Positions 22,568 to 29,580 of a stretch of DNA of 32,317 bases are shown piece by piece. The DNA is taken from the NCBI GenBank assembly GCA_910583835.1, contig CAJTYM010000047.1:1-32317 (forward strand). The letters are read 5' to 3'. Source of the stretch: an uncultured Lachnospiraceae bacterium (GTDB lineage Bacteria > Bacillota > Clostridia > Lachnospirales > Lachnospiraceae). The notes under the pieces were generated by a model. That model searched no databases. It had not been told where the DNA came from and saw only the letters and a program-made list of their open reading frames with translations. Made by a program: the position numbers and the translations under genes. The stretch's first letter is position 1. Each line of letters begins with the position of its first letter.

Positions 22568-23329
22568 ATGAAAAAAATAGCAATGATAACAGGTGCGTCT
22601 GGCGGTATAGGACAGATTTTCGTCCATGAACTTGCAAAAGAAACGCTTGATGAAATATGGGTGATTGGCAGAAATCAAGAACGACTTCTTGCTTTGAAAA
22701 AAGAATATGGAGAAAAAATCGTTCCGATATGCAAAGACTTAACAAAGGACACAGATATATTATCTATTTCAGATTTATTAAGAGAGCAAACAATATCTAT
22801 CTTATGGTTAGTGAATAATGCAGGAATCGCAAAAATGGCACCATCGGCAGAGTTTTCTGTTTCGGAAATCAATCAGACGATTGACCTAAATTGTAAAGCA
22901 CCTGTCGAGCTTATCAATATTTGCATACCGTTTATGGAAGAGGGAGCAAAGATACTGAATATTTCTTCTGCTTCCGCATTTCAGCCTGTACCATATATCA
23001 ATTTATATGCTGCTACGAAAGCTTTTGAACGAAGTTACTCCCGTGCTTTGAACGCAGAGCTGAAGCCATCTGGAATTACGGTAATGGCTGTTTGTCCAAG
23101 CTGGGTGGATACAGCAATGCTGTCAAAAGAGATTGATGGTAAAAAGGTGCATTTCCCTGGAATTGTCGCTCCCGAAAAAGTGGTTAAAAAGGCATTGAAG
23201 GATGCAAAAAAAGGCAAGGATATGTCTGTCTGTTCACTCTATGTAAAATGCCAACATCTTAATGTAAAGATATTGCCACAGAAATTAATCATGAAAGTTT
23301 GGCTGCATGGTATCAGAAAGTATTTATGA
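22568..23329 (+). CDS. Short-chain dehydrogenase/reductase
   Basis: A 253-residue NAD(P)-dependent SDR. The cofactor motif TGASGGIG (residues 8-15) follows MKKIAMI; LVNNAGIA is the second structural motif; ILNISSASAFQ carries the catalytic Ser; and YAATK gives Tyr147 and Lys151. VMAVCPSWVDTAM matches the PG-type loop after the active site. The last about 50 residues (KGKDMSVCSLYVKCQHLNVKILPQKLIMKVWLHG) resemble DltE/YqjQ-type SDRs. AAAGGGG precedes the ATG, 10 bp after tetR. The enzyme and the acyltransferase 9 bp downstream probably process one lipid- or acyl-type substrate. Confidence 0.93.
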   Translation: MKKIAMITGASGGIGQIFVHELAKETLDEIWVIGRNQERLLALKKEYGEKIVPICKDLTKDTDILSISDLLREQTISILWLVNNAGIAKMAPSAEFSVSEINQTIDLNCKAPVELINICIPFMEEGAKILNISSASAFQPVPYINLYAATKAFERSYSRALNAELKPSGITVMAVCPSWVDTAMLSKEIDGKKVHFPGIVAPEKVVKKALKDAKKGKDMSVCSLYVKCQHLNVKILPQKLIMKVWLHGIRKYL

Positions 23330-23338
23330 GGGTAGAAA

Positions 23339-24526
23339 ATGAATGAAATTGTAACGGAACGCTCGAATCTCTTTGAGCCTAATGTCTATATTACGGTATG
23401 TGTTGAAATTGCAGGAAAGGTATGTCCGCATAAGCTGTCTGCCGCTGTGAAGCAGGCATTTGAAGCCAATGAAGCTGCGATGTCAAAAATCGTGTTAGAA
23501 AACGGTTTGGCATATTATGAAAAAATGTCTGTATCAAACTGTAAAATAGAGATTAATAAAGAAAACAAGAACTGGATAGAGCTTGTGAATCAAAATGAAA
23601 AAATTCCATTTGCGATTGATAAAGGTGAATTAATTAGGGCTTTTATCATACCATCAGAGGATAAAACGCAGATTGTAATTATGGCTCATCATTTAGTGGG
23701 CGATGGTAAATCCATAATCTATTTTGTCAAAGATATTATGAATGCTTTATCAGGCATTTCGCTTACCTACAAACCTCTTACTTTGCTTGGTAGAAATCTG
23801 CCGAAAAAGGGGTTGCCCGCTATTGCAAAATTATATGCTCGTTATTGTAAACACAAATGGAACAATCGGTTTTTTACTTGGCAGGATTATCATCATTTAC
23901 ACAAGAAATATTGGAAATCAGTTTCATCTGATATACGATGCGAAACTTTATCTGTTGAAGAAACGCAGAGAATAAAAGACAATGCAAGGCATATTGGCTG
24001 TTCCGTCAATAGTTATATTGTGACGCTGTTTTTACAAAAATATCCAGACCTGTGTAAAGTAGGAATACCCATCAGCATACGGCAAGATAAAAACGAAGCT
24101 ATGTCAAATCTTACTTCTGGTATCAGCATTGATTATAAGTATGATGTAGAAAAAACTTTTGCTGAAAATGCGGTACAAGTTCATAAAAGAATAACGAGGA
24201 AGTTAAAGCGGTATAAGGTATTTGTATTGCAGTTTCTTGCGAGGCTGCCTATGACATTGATAGACGCTGTATTATTGAATACATATAATTGTTGTTGTGA
24301 ACGGTTGGCGGAAAAAACTGCAAAAGTCTTGGGCTACTTTGGAAAATATAAAAAAGACTTGGGTATCAGTAACTTGACAGTAATTGATATACCTACCTCT
24401 TATGGAAATTATAAAATTATAAACATTATTTTTGTTCCCCCTGCGGTTTCCTATTCCAATAACATAATCGGAGTTTCAACCATTAATGGGAGAATGACAA
24501 TTTCATATCACAATATTACAAAATAG
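23339..24526 (+). CDS. Condensation/alcohol acyltransferase-type protein
   Basis: A 395-residue protein of the chloramphenicol-acetyltransferase-like fold (NRPS condensation domain, PapA and wax-synthase relatives). The catalytic HHxxxDG motif is HHLVGDG with His117 and His118. The family's second half is visible as VNSYIVTLFLQKYPDL, GIPISIRQDKNEAMSNLTSGISIDYKYD and the late SNLTVIDIP strand that bridges the two lobes (DFGWG region). No carrier-protein or adenylation gene is present, so a free-standing acyl transfer (fatty alcohol, lipid or sugar acceptor) is more likely than peptide synthesis. Immediate co-transcription with the SDR suggests an oxidation or reduction step followed by esterification or amidation. 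Confidence 0.8.
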   Translation: MNEIVTERSNLFEPNVYITVCVEIAGKVCPHKLSAAVKQAFEANEAAMSKIVLENGLAYYEKMSVSNCKIEINKENKNWIELVNQNEKIPFAIDKGELIRAFIIPSEDKTQIVIMAHHLVGDGKSIIYFVKDIMNALSGISLTYKPLTLLGRNLPKKGLPAIAKLYARYCKHKWNNRFFTWQDYHHLHKKYWKSVSSDIRCETLSVEETQRIKDNARHIGCSVNSYIVTLFLQKYPDLCKVGIPISIRQDKNEAMSNLTSGISIDYKYDVEKTFAENAVQVHKRITRKLKRYKVFVLQFLARLPMTLIDAVLLNTYNCCCERLAEKTAKVLGYFGKYKKDLGISNLTVIDIPTSYGNYKIINIIFVPPAVSYSNNIIGVSTINGRMTISYHNITK

Positions 24527-24558
24527 CAATTTGGTTATTTTGTGGAAGCAGGTGAATT

Positions 24559-24750
24559 ATGGCTACTATAATTAAATGGGTACGATGTCCGATTTGCTCA
24601 AACAAAACAAGGATAAAAATATGGGATGATACATTACTTAAGAATTTCCTGCTATTTTGTCCAAAGTGTAAACATGAGGTATTAATTGAAGTCAAGAATT
24701 TGCAAGTAACAGTTATCACAGAGCCAGACGCAAAGACGCAGAGCCGATGA
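24559..24750 (+). CDS. Cysteine-rich KTR domain protein
   Basis: A 63-residue protein with two zinc knuckles: WVRCPICSNKTRIKIWDD, then LFCPKCKHEVLIEV, ending in the hallmark TVITEPDAKTQSR. This is the Cys_rich_KTR family, found widely on conjugative and integrative elements of Firmicutes and often as the last gene of a cargo block. The four cysteines (CxxC twice) should bind one zinc. Function unknown. Its presence marks the tetR-SDR-acyltransferase block as cargo from a mobile element. A 32-bp gap follows the acyltransferase gene. Confidence 0.88.
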   Translation: MATIIKWVRCPICSNKTRIKIWDDTLLKNFLLFCPKCKHEVLIEVKNLQVTVITEPDAKTQSR

Positions 24751-25160
24751 ATGAGTGAGTAATGTGAGCCGCTCCCTGTCAAGTATACAGTTAAAAAAAT
24801 AAAAATCATAAGTATATACGTCAATGCTGTTATGGTGGATATTGTATGATGCGTAAATCATATTCATTTTATCTGTCCTCTTATCATTGATTTTTTTAAG
24901 GTGCTTCAATCAGTTTCCCCATTCCCATATATTTTGTGTTATAATGTTTTATGTGATTTAGTTTTTCTCATTTCTTCCCTTATCAAGGTTCGTAATGTCC
25001 TGTGGGAAGATATAACACAAAGGAAACTTTAAGGGAGAGTTCACCTGCAAAAAACTTAGTGTTTTCAAGGGTTAGAGAGGATTTTAATAATAAAATATAA
25101 CAGCTGATATCTCCCTTAAAAATTATCAAATCACAATCGGGATTTGGAGGTAATTTGAAC
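24751..25160. other. AT-rich intergenic region with long inverted repeat
   Basis: No convincing gene. TTTAAGGGAGA (25028-25038) is repeated perfectly inverted as TCTCCCTTAAA (25110-25120), 71 bp apart. The enclosed stretch includes AAAAAACTTAGTGTTTTC. The outer structure could be a leader hairpin of the DUF3592 gene, or the trace of an element end. GGAGG at 25146 is that gene's ribosome binding site. Confidence 0.5.
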
Positions 25161-25721
25161 ATGGATGCAAGAACAGATTCAACGAATAATGCTAGGCTAA
25201 AACGATGGTATTTTTTTGTTATTTTTTGGCCATTGGTATGCTTCGTTTTTGCAGGCATTATTATTTCTCAGCCTGGCCGAGGAACGGACGAACGTATTGC
25301 CGATGTAGGGTTCACAATAATTCCACTGATTTTCTTTGCTATAGGTATGCGTATGCGTTGGCGACTATTGAAAGAGCGTTTACACGCCACTGTTTTAACT
25401 AAAGCCGTTGTTGTTACGGTAGATAGAAAATTGGGGATAGGGGAAGGAAATAAACGAAGCTATTTTCCTCAATATGAGTTTCAAGCTGGGGAAAAACAAT
25501 ATCGTGTCAAATCTCCGACTGGATATGGGCGCAGTTATGTAAAAACGGGACAACAGATAGATTTATATTATGCTCCTGAAAATCCTAATTTATTTTATGT
25601 TCCTATTATGCAAAAACATGATAAACGCTGGGCATTCATTTTATGTGGAGTAGGAGTGGCGTATCCTTTAATTGGTCTGTTGGCTCCACAGATGAGAGCA
25701 CTCTTTTCATTTTTGCCTTAA
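25161..25721 (+). CDS. DUF3592-type membrane protein
   Basis: A 186-residue protein with two membrane helices near the N-terminus (FFVIFWPLVCFVFAGIII and VGFTIIPLIFFAIGM), a cytoplasmic or external beta-rich domain, and a last helix (WAFILCGVGVAYPLIGLLA). The middle part (AVVVTVDRKLG...YFPQYEFQAGEKQYRVKSPTGYG, TGQQIDLYYAPENPNLFYVP) is the DUF3592 pattern: a strand V-x-x-V, a Y-P-x-x-x-F strand and G-x-x-x-x-V-x-Y-x-P-x-N-P. The start is the ATG at 25161, 10 bp after GGAGG. Function of the family is unknown. It is convergent with the minus-strand peptide operon. Confidence 0.85.
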   Translation: MDARTDSTNNARLKRWYFFVIFWPLVCFVFAGIIISQPGRGTDERIADVGFTIIPLIFFAIGMRMRWRLLKERLHATVLTKAVVVTVDRKLGIGEGNKRSYFPQYEFQAGEKQYRVKSPTGYGRSYVKTGQQIDLYYAPENPNLFYVPIMQKHDKRWAFILCGVGVAYPLIGLLAPQMRALFSFLP

Positions 25722-25777
25722 AATGTACAAATCTTCCCTTTTGGCGTGGGCGTAGACGTTCATGTGTTGCGGGAAGT

Positions 25778-26005
25778 TCAAGACAGCCGTCCGACCGCAG
25801 GCAGACAAAGAAGATTTCCGTATAATCCGCAGGAACTGAAATAAGCTGTCTGTATGGGCAGGATTGCGTCCTTGCTTTGTTTTCCAAGCTGTGCCAGCAG
25901 TTTTTCATACAGTTCATAGGTCAGTGTCTTTACACTGCCTTTTTCTGCGGTATCTTCTGCAAATAAATCCACATTTGCTTCTTTAACTGTAACAGCTTTA
26001 AGCAT
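25778..26005 (-). CDS. Small ORF at the end of the peptide operon, 75 aa
   Basis: Reads MLKAVTVKEANVDLFAEDTA, then a helix KTLTYELYEKLLAQLGKQSKDAILPIQ and a C-terminus (YFSSCGLYGNLLCLPAVGRLS) that looks like out-of-frame or degraded sequence. Its ATG overlaps the stop of the MDR gene by 8 bp, so it could be translated by coupling. No family is recognised. It may be the start of a larger gene that was cut when the region was assembled; alternatively it is spurious. Confidence 0.4.
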   Translation of the reverse strand: MLKAVTVKEANVDLFAEDTAEKGSVKTLTYELYEKLLAQLGKQSKDAILPIQTAYFSSCGLYGNLLCLPAVGRLS

Positions 26006-26972
26006 TTAGGCCACCACCGTTCACGTCAATCACAATTTTACCGTTTGTTTTTCCGTTCTCCATATCCTCACAAGCCTTTGCAATATCCGTGAAAAGGTAG
26101 CGTTTTCCGATATGAGGGGTAAGGTTATGTGTATTCAGAAAAGTAAATAGTTCATTGATTGTTTCCTGCGTAGGTGTGTTGCTGAAAAAGCCTGTCAAAT
26201 AAATACCGTTTGGAATGTCTTTGATGGGGTCAAAACCATTCCATGTATATATGCCGCCAAGATTGCCCGTATTACAGACTATTCCGCCTTTTTCCATACA
26301 GGACAGGGTACTTTTAAGCGTCTTTATTCCAATCAGCTCCAAGGCTTTTGTAATGCCGGAAACCTGCCCCTTTAATAATCCATTGTCAAGTAAAGCTGCG
26401 TCTGCCCCGCAATCGGCCAATAACTGCATTTTACTTTCTCTATGGGTGGTTGCGGTAACTTTACAGCCTAAAGCCTTTGCAATCTGAATGGCCGCATATC
26501 CTAAAGCGCAAGTGCCGCCCCGGACAAGCAGGTGGTCGCTGCTTTTTAAGGAAAGACATTCAAATAGAGAACCCCATGCGGTAAAGTAGGTTTCGGGTAT
26601 CGCCGCAAGCCGATTCCATGACAGGTTAGTGTCTACCGCAAAAACATGGTGTGCAGGAAGCAGGGCGTATTCTGCATAGCTGCCATTAAACTCGCGTCCC
26701 ATGCCGCCCATGAGGGCAATCACTTTCTGCCCGGCAGTAAAAGCAGTATCGGAAGCGTCCGCAATCTCCCCGACACATTCAATGCCGGGAATAATAGGTT
26801 TTTGAATGTATGGGGCAGATATTTCTGATTTCCGTAATATCTGCTCGGAATGGTTCATGCCAAAAGACTTGATACGGACAAGCACCCAACCGGGCTTTAC
26901 CGCAGGCGTGGGATATTCCGTTATTTTTACCTCTGTACTTTCAGTGGGTTTTATCAAAATTACAGCTTTCAT
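25998..26972 (-). CDS. Zinc-independent MDR oxidoreductase (quinone reductase-like)
   Basis: A 324-residue medium-chain dehydrogenase/reductase. The N-terminal catalytic domain has ILIKPTESTEVKITEYPTP, GMNHSEQILRKSE and GIECVGEIADA; the Cys and His ligands of zinc enzymes are missing, so it is of the quinone oxidoreductase type. The nucleotide motif is LLVRGGTCALGYAAIQIAKALGCKVTATT. The start at 26972 is preceded by AAGGAG. The ATG is only 2 bp after the stop of the radical SAM maturase gene, so the two are translationally coupled. In a peptide operon it may reduce dehydro-residues or another intermediate; MDR genes next to HxlR regulators are also common in electrophile detoxification, so that is the alternative. 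Confidence 0.88.
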   Translation of the reverse strand: MKAVILIKPTESTEVKITEYPTPAVKPGWVLVRIKSFGMNHSEQILRKSEISAPYIQKPIIPGIECVGEIADASDTAFTAGQKVIALMGGMGREFNGSYAEYALLPAHHVFAVDTNLSWNRLAAIPETYFTAWGSLFECLSLKSSDHLLVRGGTCALGYAAIQIAKALGCKVTATTHRESKMQLLADCGADAALLDNGLLKGQVSGITKALELIGIKTLKSTLSCMEKGGIVCNTGNLGGIYTWNGFDPIKDIPNGIYLTGFFSNTPTQETINELFTFLNTHNLTPHIGKRYLFTDIAKACEDMENGKTNGKIVIDVNGGGLNA

Positions 26973-26974
26973 TT

Positions 26975-28006
26975 TCAACACTCCTTCCAACAGTGCGGGT
27001 CTGCGCCATAGAAATTGCCGTTTGTACCATATGCTACGGCGGGGCAGCCACGGCAGAACCTTAACAGCTCGCATTTTGCACATTTTTCAAACTTTCCATA
27101 ATCCCGGTAGCTTTCCATGTTTTTACCTATCCAAACATCAGCTATCCTGTCAGTAAAAACATTTCCTACCCTGCTTTTTAATCTCCGGCAGGCATATATA
27201 TCCCCCGTAGGTAAAATTGTTAAGTGGCAGTTGCCGCAGTTGCAGCCGCCGTATATCATATCCGGCTTTGCGTCTTCCAGGATTTTGAAAATTCCTTTTT
27301 CATACAGATACAGTGTCCAGAGGTGGTCTTTTAAGTTAAAATATGTTTCACAACCCGCTGCTTCATAGGCTTTGAATTTGGCATAGCAGGTATCTAATAA
27401 TGCCCTGTATTCCTGCGGGGTCATTCCCGTTTCTTTCTCCCCGCTTGTGGGACAGTAGCGGGCAAATGCGAACACATCTGCTTTGTGCTTTACTACGGTG
27501 TCAATAATATCGGGGATTTCAGAAATATTTGTCCCGGATACGGTTGTCATAATGACGGAACGTATTCCTGCTTTTTTGATACATTGTATTTTTTCCAGTG
27601 TGCAGCTAAAAGAGCCGGGTTTGCGAAACCAGTCATGTGTTTTTTCCATGCCGTCAAGGGACATTTGATATTTTTCGCAGCCCATATCTTTTAGCTTCCT
27701 ACATACTTCATTATTTAAGTGGAATGGATTGCCAAGTATTGTAAAGGGTACTCCCTTTTCTTTGAACAGGCTTAACAGTTTCCAAAAATCGGGGTGCAGG
27801 ATAGGGTCGCCGCCAGTGAGGTAAAAATAAGGCAGGCGGTTGTATTTATTGCACATTTCAAGGCAGTTTTCCAAGACAGACTGTATTTGTTTCCAAGACA
27901 TACTATCTAATGTCTTACAGTTGTTTTCAGAAAAAATGTAACAGTGTTTGCAGCGTTGGTCGCACTCGTCCGTAATGTGCCATTGAAAAGCAAAATATTG
28001 TTTCAT
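26975..28006 (-). CDS. Radical SAM/SPASM peptide maturase
   Basis: A 343-residue enzyme that should form thioether or carbon crosslinks in a ribosomal peptide. The SAM cluster motif is CDQRCKHC (C15, C19, C22) after FAFQWHITDE. YFYLTGGDPILHPDF is the GGE-type motif (GGD here), and MSLDGMEKTHDWFR the substrate barrel strand. The SPASM region near the C-terminus has many cysteines (GGCNCGNCHLTILPTGDIYACRRL, then FEKCAKCELLRFCRGCPAVAYG and HCWKEC) for two auxiliary clusters. The start at 28006 follows AGGAGG; the frame is open upstream to 28099 but without a site. It lies 117 bp behind the gene for a Cys-rich peptide on the same strand, the likely substrate, and directly before the MDR gene. Confidence 0.93.
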   Translation of the reverse strand: MKQYFAFQWHITDECDQRCKHCYIFSENNCKTLDSMSWKQIQSVLENCLEMCNKYNRLPYFYLTGGDPILHPDFWKLLSLFKEKGVPFTILGNPFHLNNEVCRKLKDMGCEKYQMSLDGMEKTHDWFRKPGSFSCTLEKIQCIKKAGIRSVIMTTVSGTNISEIPDIIDTVVKHKADVFAFARYCPTSGEKETGMTPQEYRALLDTCYAKFKAYEAAGCETYFNLKDHLWTLYLYEKGIFKILEDAKPDMIYGGCNCGNCHLTILPTGDIYACRRLKSRVGNVFTDRIADVWIGKNMESYRDYGKFEKCAKCELLRFCRGCPAVAYGTNGNFYGADPHCWKEC

Positions 28007-28069
28007 AGAAAAACCTCCTAGTAAATTTTCTATAAGAACGGCATACAGCCAGATATTTTGTAATATGCC

Positions 28070-28090
28070 CCCGGAGCAGGACACTCCGGG
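28070..28090 (-). other. Hairpin between precursor and maturase genes
   Basis: CCCGGAG (28070-28076) pairs with CTCCGGG (28084-28090) around a 7-nt loop. No T-tract follows on the minus strand. Hairpins here are common in peptide operons and let the precursor be made in excess over the enzyme by mRNA processing or partial termination. Confidence 0.5.
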
Positions 28091-28123
28091 AGCAGGCAAT
28101 GTAAAACGCCTTTTCAGTTGGAA

Positions 28124-28339
28124 TTATTTGTCAGACGCACCGCAGGCAGAGCCGCAAGCAGCCGGGGTTTCGGCGGGCTTATCGGCAGCACCGCAGGCAG
28201 CCGGAGCTTGCGCAGGCTTATCGGCAGCACCACAGGCAGCCGGAGCTTCGGCGGGCTTATCGGAAGATCCGCAGCCAGTACCGCAAGCGGAAGAAGCCCC
28301 CATATTGTCATTCCAACCAGATAAATTTGAAAGTGCCAT
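28124..28339 (-). CDS. Cys-rich ribosomal peptide precursor with CX3D repeats, 71 aa
   Basis: Likely substrate of the maturase encoded just downstream. The leader is short (MALSNLSGWNDNMGASS). The core has six cysteines (19, 23, 36, 49, 62, 66) and a 13-residue repeat of the form CGAADKPA(E/Q)APAA. Four Cys-X3-Asp motifs occur: C23-D27, C36-D40, C49-D53 and C66-D70. Both ends carry the longer form CG-x-x-CG-x-SD-K. Cys-X3-Asp is the crosslink spacing known from freyrasin, a ranthipeptide with Cys-to-Asp beta-carbon thioethers. Short Ala/Gly/Cys-rich peptides beside rSAM enzymes also occur as clostridial bacteriocin-like families. AGGAGGT lies upstream with good spacing. The overlapping plus-strand frames are shadows. 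Confidence 0.85.
   Translation of the reverse strand: MALSNLSGWNDNMGASSACGTGCGSSDKPAEAPAACGAADKPAQAPAACGAADKPAETPAACGSACGASDK
28154..28270 (-). repeat. 39-bp tandem repeats in the precursor gene
   Basis: Three 39-bp units (28154-28192, 28193-28231, 28232-28270) differ at a few positions each and encode the 13-residue peptide repeat. The DNA-level likeness shows recent expansion, so ring number could vary between strains. Confidence 0.85.
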
Positions 28340-28363
28340 TTTTTATTACCTCCTGTTTTGTTT

Positions 28364-28382
28364 TTTGAGAGGTTTTCCTCTC
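28364..28382 (-). promoter_or_regulatory. Leader hairpin before the precursor ribosome binding site
   Basis: GAGAGG (28367-28372) pairs with CCTCTC (28377-28382). On the minus strand it lies just 5' of the AGGAGGT of the precursor gene. It may stabilise the short precursor mRNA. Confidence 0.35.
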
Positions 28383-28418
28383 TGCAATTCTTATTTTACA
28401 GACTTCCTTGTTATTTGG

Positions 28419-28449
28419 AAGTACGCACCTTTTTATTAGGTGGTTACTT
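28419..28449. promoter_or_regulatory. Inverted-repeat operator between precursor and hxlR-type gene
   Basis: AAGTAcgCACC (28419-28429), 9-bp spacer, GGTGgtTACTT (28439-28449): 9 of 11 positions symmetrical. It lies in the divergent gap, where an HxlR-family dimer would be expected to bind; such proteins often recognise GTAC/TAC-type dyads. A second small dyad, ACTTCC/GGAAGT (28402-28422), overlaps its left arm. Confidence 0.5.
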
Positions 28450-28513
28450 TTTTGTAAGTTTTGTGTGATTTAGCCGTCTAAGCATGAGAAATTTTTTTGT
28501 GTTAGATTATGAG

Positions 28514-28542
28514 TTGATTTAAGAAGTGCATTACATTATAAT
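28514..28542 (+). promoter_or_regulatory. SigA promoter of the HxlR-type gene
   Basis: TTGATT (28514-28519), 17 bp, TATAAT (28537-28542). Transcription should start near 28549, about 42 nt before the ATG at 28591. Confidence 0.7.
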
Positions 28543-28590
28543 TTGAGTGTAACATTTATTTTGATATGTAAAAAGAAAAGAGGTATTGCT

Positions 28591-28914
28591 ATGGTTAAGA
28601 AAGAAGAACTCCCGGCTTGCCCGGTTGCTACAACAGTACAACTTATTGGGAATAAATGGAAACTATTGATTATGCGTAATCTCCGTATCAGACCGTGGCG
28701 GTTTAATGAGCTTCAAAAATCATTAGAGGGTATCAGTCAGAAAGTTTTGACAGACAGTTTACGCTCTATGGAAAGTGATGGGATTGTTACCCGTACTGCA
28801 TATCCCGAAGTGCCGCCAAGAGTGGAATATGCCCTTAGTGAATTGGGGGAGTCCATGCTTCCGATTATTAACGCTATGGAAGCATGGGGGATAGAGTATA
28901 AAAAACAGCAGTAA
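28591..28914 (+). CDS. HxlR-family winged-helix regulator
   Basis: A 107-residue winged-helix protein. CPVATTVQLIGNKWKLLIMRNLRIRPWRFNELQKSLEGISQKVLTDSLRSMESDGIVTRTAYPEVPPRVEYALSELGESM matches the HxlR pattern from end to end: the CPV start, KWK, RF-x-EL, IS-x-K-x-L, and PP-x-VEY-x-LT/SE. Cys10 sits where redox- or aldehyde-sensing members (for example HypR, YodB) carry their reactive cysteine. The start at 28591 follows AAAGAGG. The gene is divergent from the peptide operon and shares its intergenic region, so it likely controls that operon. An independent target (MDR gene) is possible. Confidence 0.93.
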   Translation: MVKKEELPACPVATTVQLIGNKWKLLIMRNLRIRPWRFNELQKSLEGISQKVLTDSLRSMESDGIVTRTAYPEVPPRVEYALSELGESMLPIINAMEAWGIEYKKQQ

Positions 28915-29260
28915 AAAAGTACATACAAGCGGCTCATCTATTGCCAAAGCGTTTGATGAATATTGGCAAAGAAATGCAGACGTACAGTATTTGATGACCT
29001 TATGGAACACAGTGAAGATGAAAGGCAAAGAAAGATAGCTGCATTTATTTACAATCTGGAACGCTGTTAAATCTGGAACAGGGCAGCATGAAATCGGCTG
29101 TCATATAGGAATTCAATTGCCACGCAAAGTAGCAGAAAAAAACAAAGATGTAATCCCTGCTTGCTTGTAATGCAAAATACGCTTTCCTATACTTGGCATA
29201 TCAAGATAAGGAGGTCACGAATATGACATTTGCAGAAAAATTAAAATCTTTCTATTGACG
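28915..29260 (+). pseudogene. Decayed coding fragments, including a truncated regulator start
   Basis: Frames of coding character switch without continuity: FDDLMEHSEDERQRKIAAFIYNLERC ends at about 29069, then HEIGCHIGIQLPRKVAEKNK, then at 29223 an ATG behind a full AAGGAGG begins MTFAEKLKSFY and stops at 29258. The last is the normal start of many element-borne Cro/CI regulators (MTFAEKLKSLR), cut after nine residues. The rest up to the foldback element (29398) shows only an open frame without a start. The region is the wreck of one or more genes. Confidence 0.5.
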
Positions 29261-29397
29261 GTAACAAAAGCTGTGCCGTCCTCGAATGTTGCGAGTTATT
29301 CCGCGTTTATTGGGATTGCGTTTTTTTCATTGTGGAAGTAGTTTCCAAAACACCGAATGCTTGGGAACTGCTACCAAGCGTGAGTGGTATTGTAACA

Positions 29398-29562
29398 CTA
29401 GTACAACAGATATTAAGTTTCTTTATGTTATACTTGTCTTTTCCTCCGTCTGCTTCGTTGTAAAATCTAGCCGTAGCCACCGCTACGCCGTCGATTTTTC
29501 GCCTTGCAGATGAAGGAAAATCCTGCGTTTAACATTAAAGAACTTAATTTCCGTTGTACTAG
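29398..29562. mobile_element. 165-bp foldback (MITE-like) element
   Basis: The whole stretch is one imperfect palindrome. The ends are CTAGTACAAC (29398-29407) and GTTGTACTAG (29553-29562). The next block ATTAAGTT-CTTTA-GTTA is mirrored by TAAC-TAAAG-AACTTAAT. TTTTCCTccgTCTGC is mirrored by GCAGAtgaAGGAAAA. At the centre CGTAGC-CACC-GCTACG (29472-29487) closes the hairpin. It has no coding capacity. It resembles a miniature inverted-repeat element, but target duplications are not clear. It ends 18 bp from the 3' end of the MATE gene and could serve as that gene's terminator. Confidence 0.7.
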
Positions 29563-29580
29563 TTGTGGGAAATCTGATTT

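Noticed and set aside
24720..24790. Possible group II intron domain V (GAGCCG-like text) after the KTR gene
   Set aside because: The text is the end of the KTR coding sequence plus flank and has no complementary CGGUUC arm, so it does not fold as domain V.
28065..28439. Plus-strand open frame of 124 aa with Ala/Gly/Pro repeats over the peptide gene
   Set aside because: It mirrors the repeats of the minus-strand precursor, has no ribosome binding site, and the minus frame has AGGAGGT and a maturase partner.
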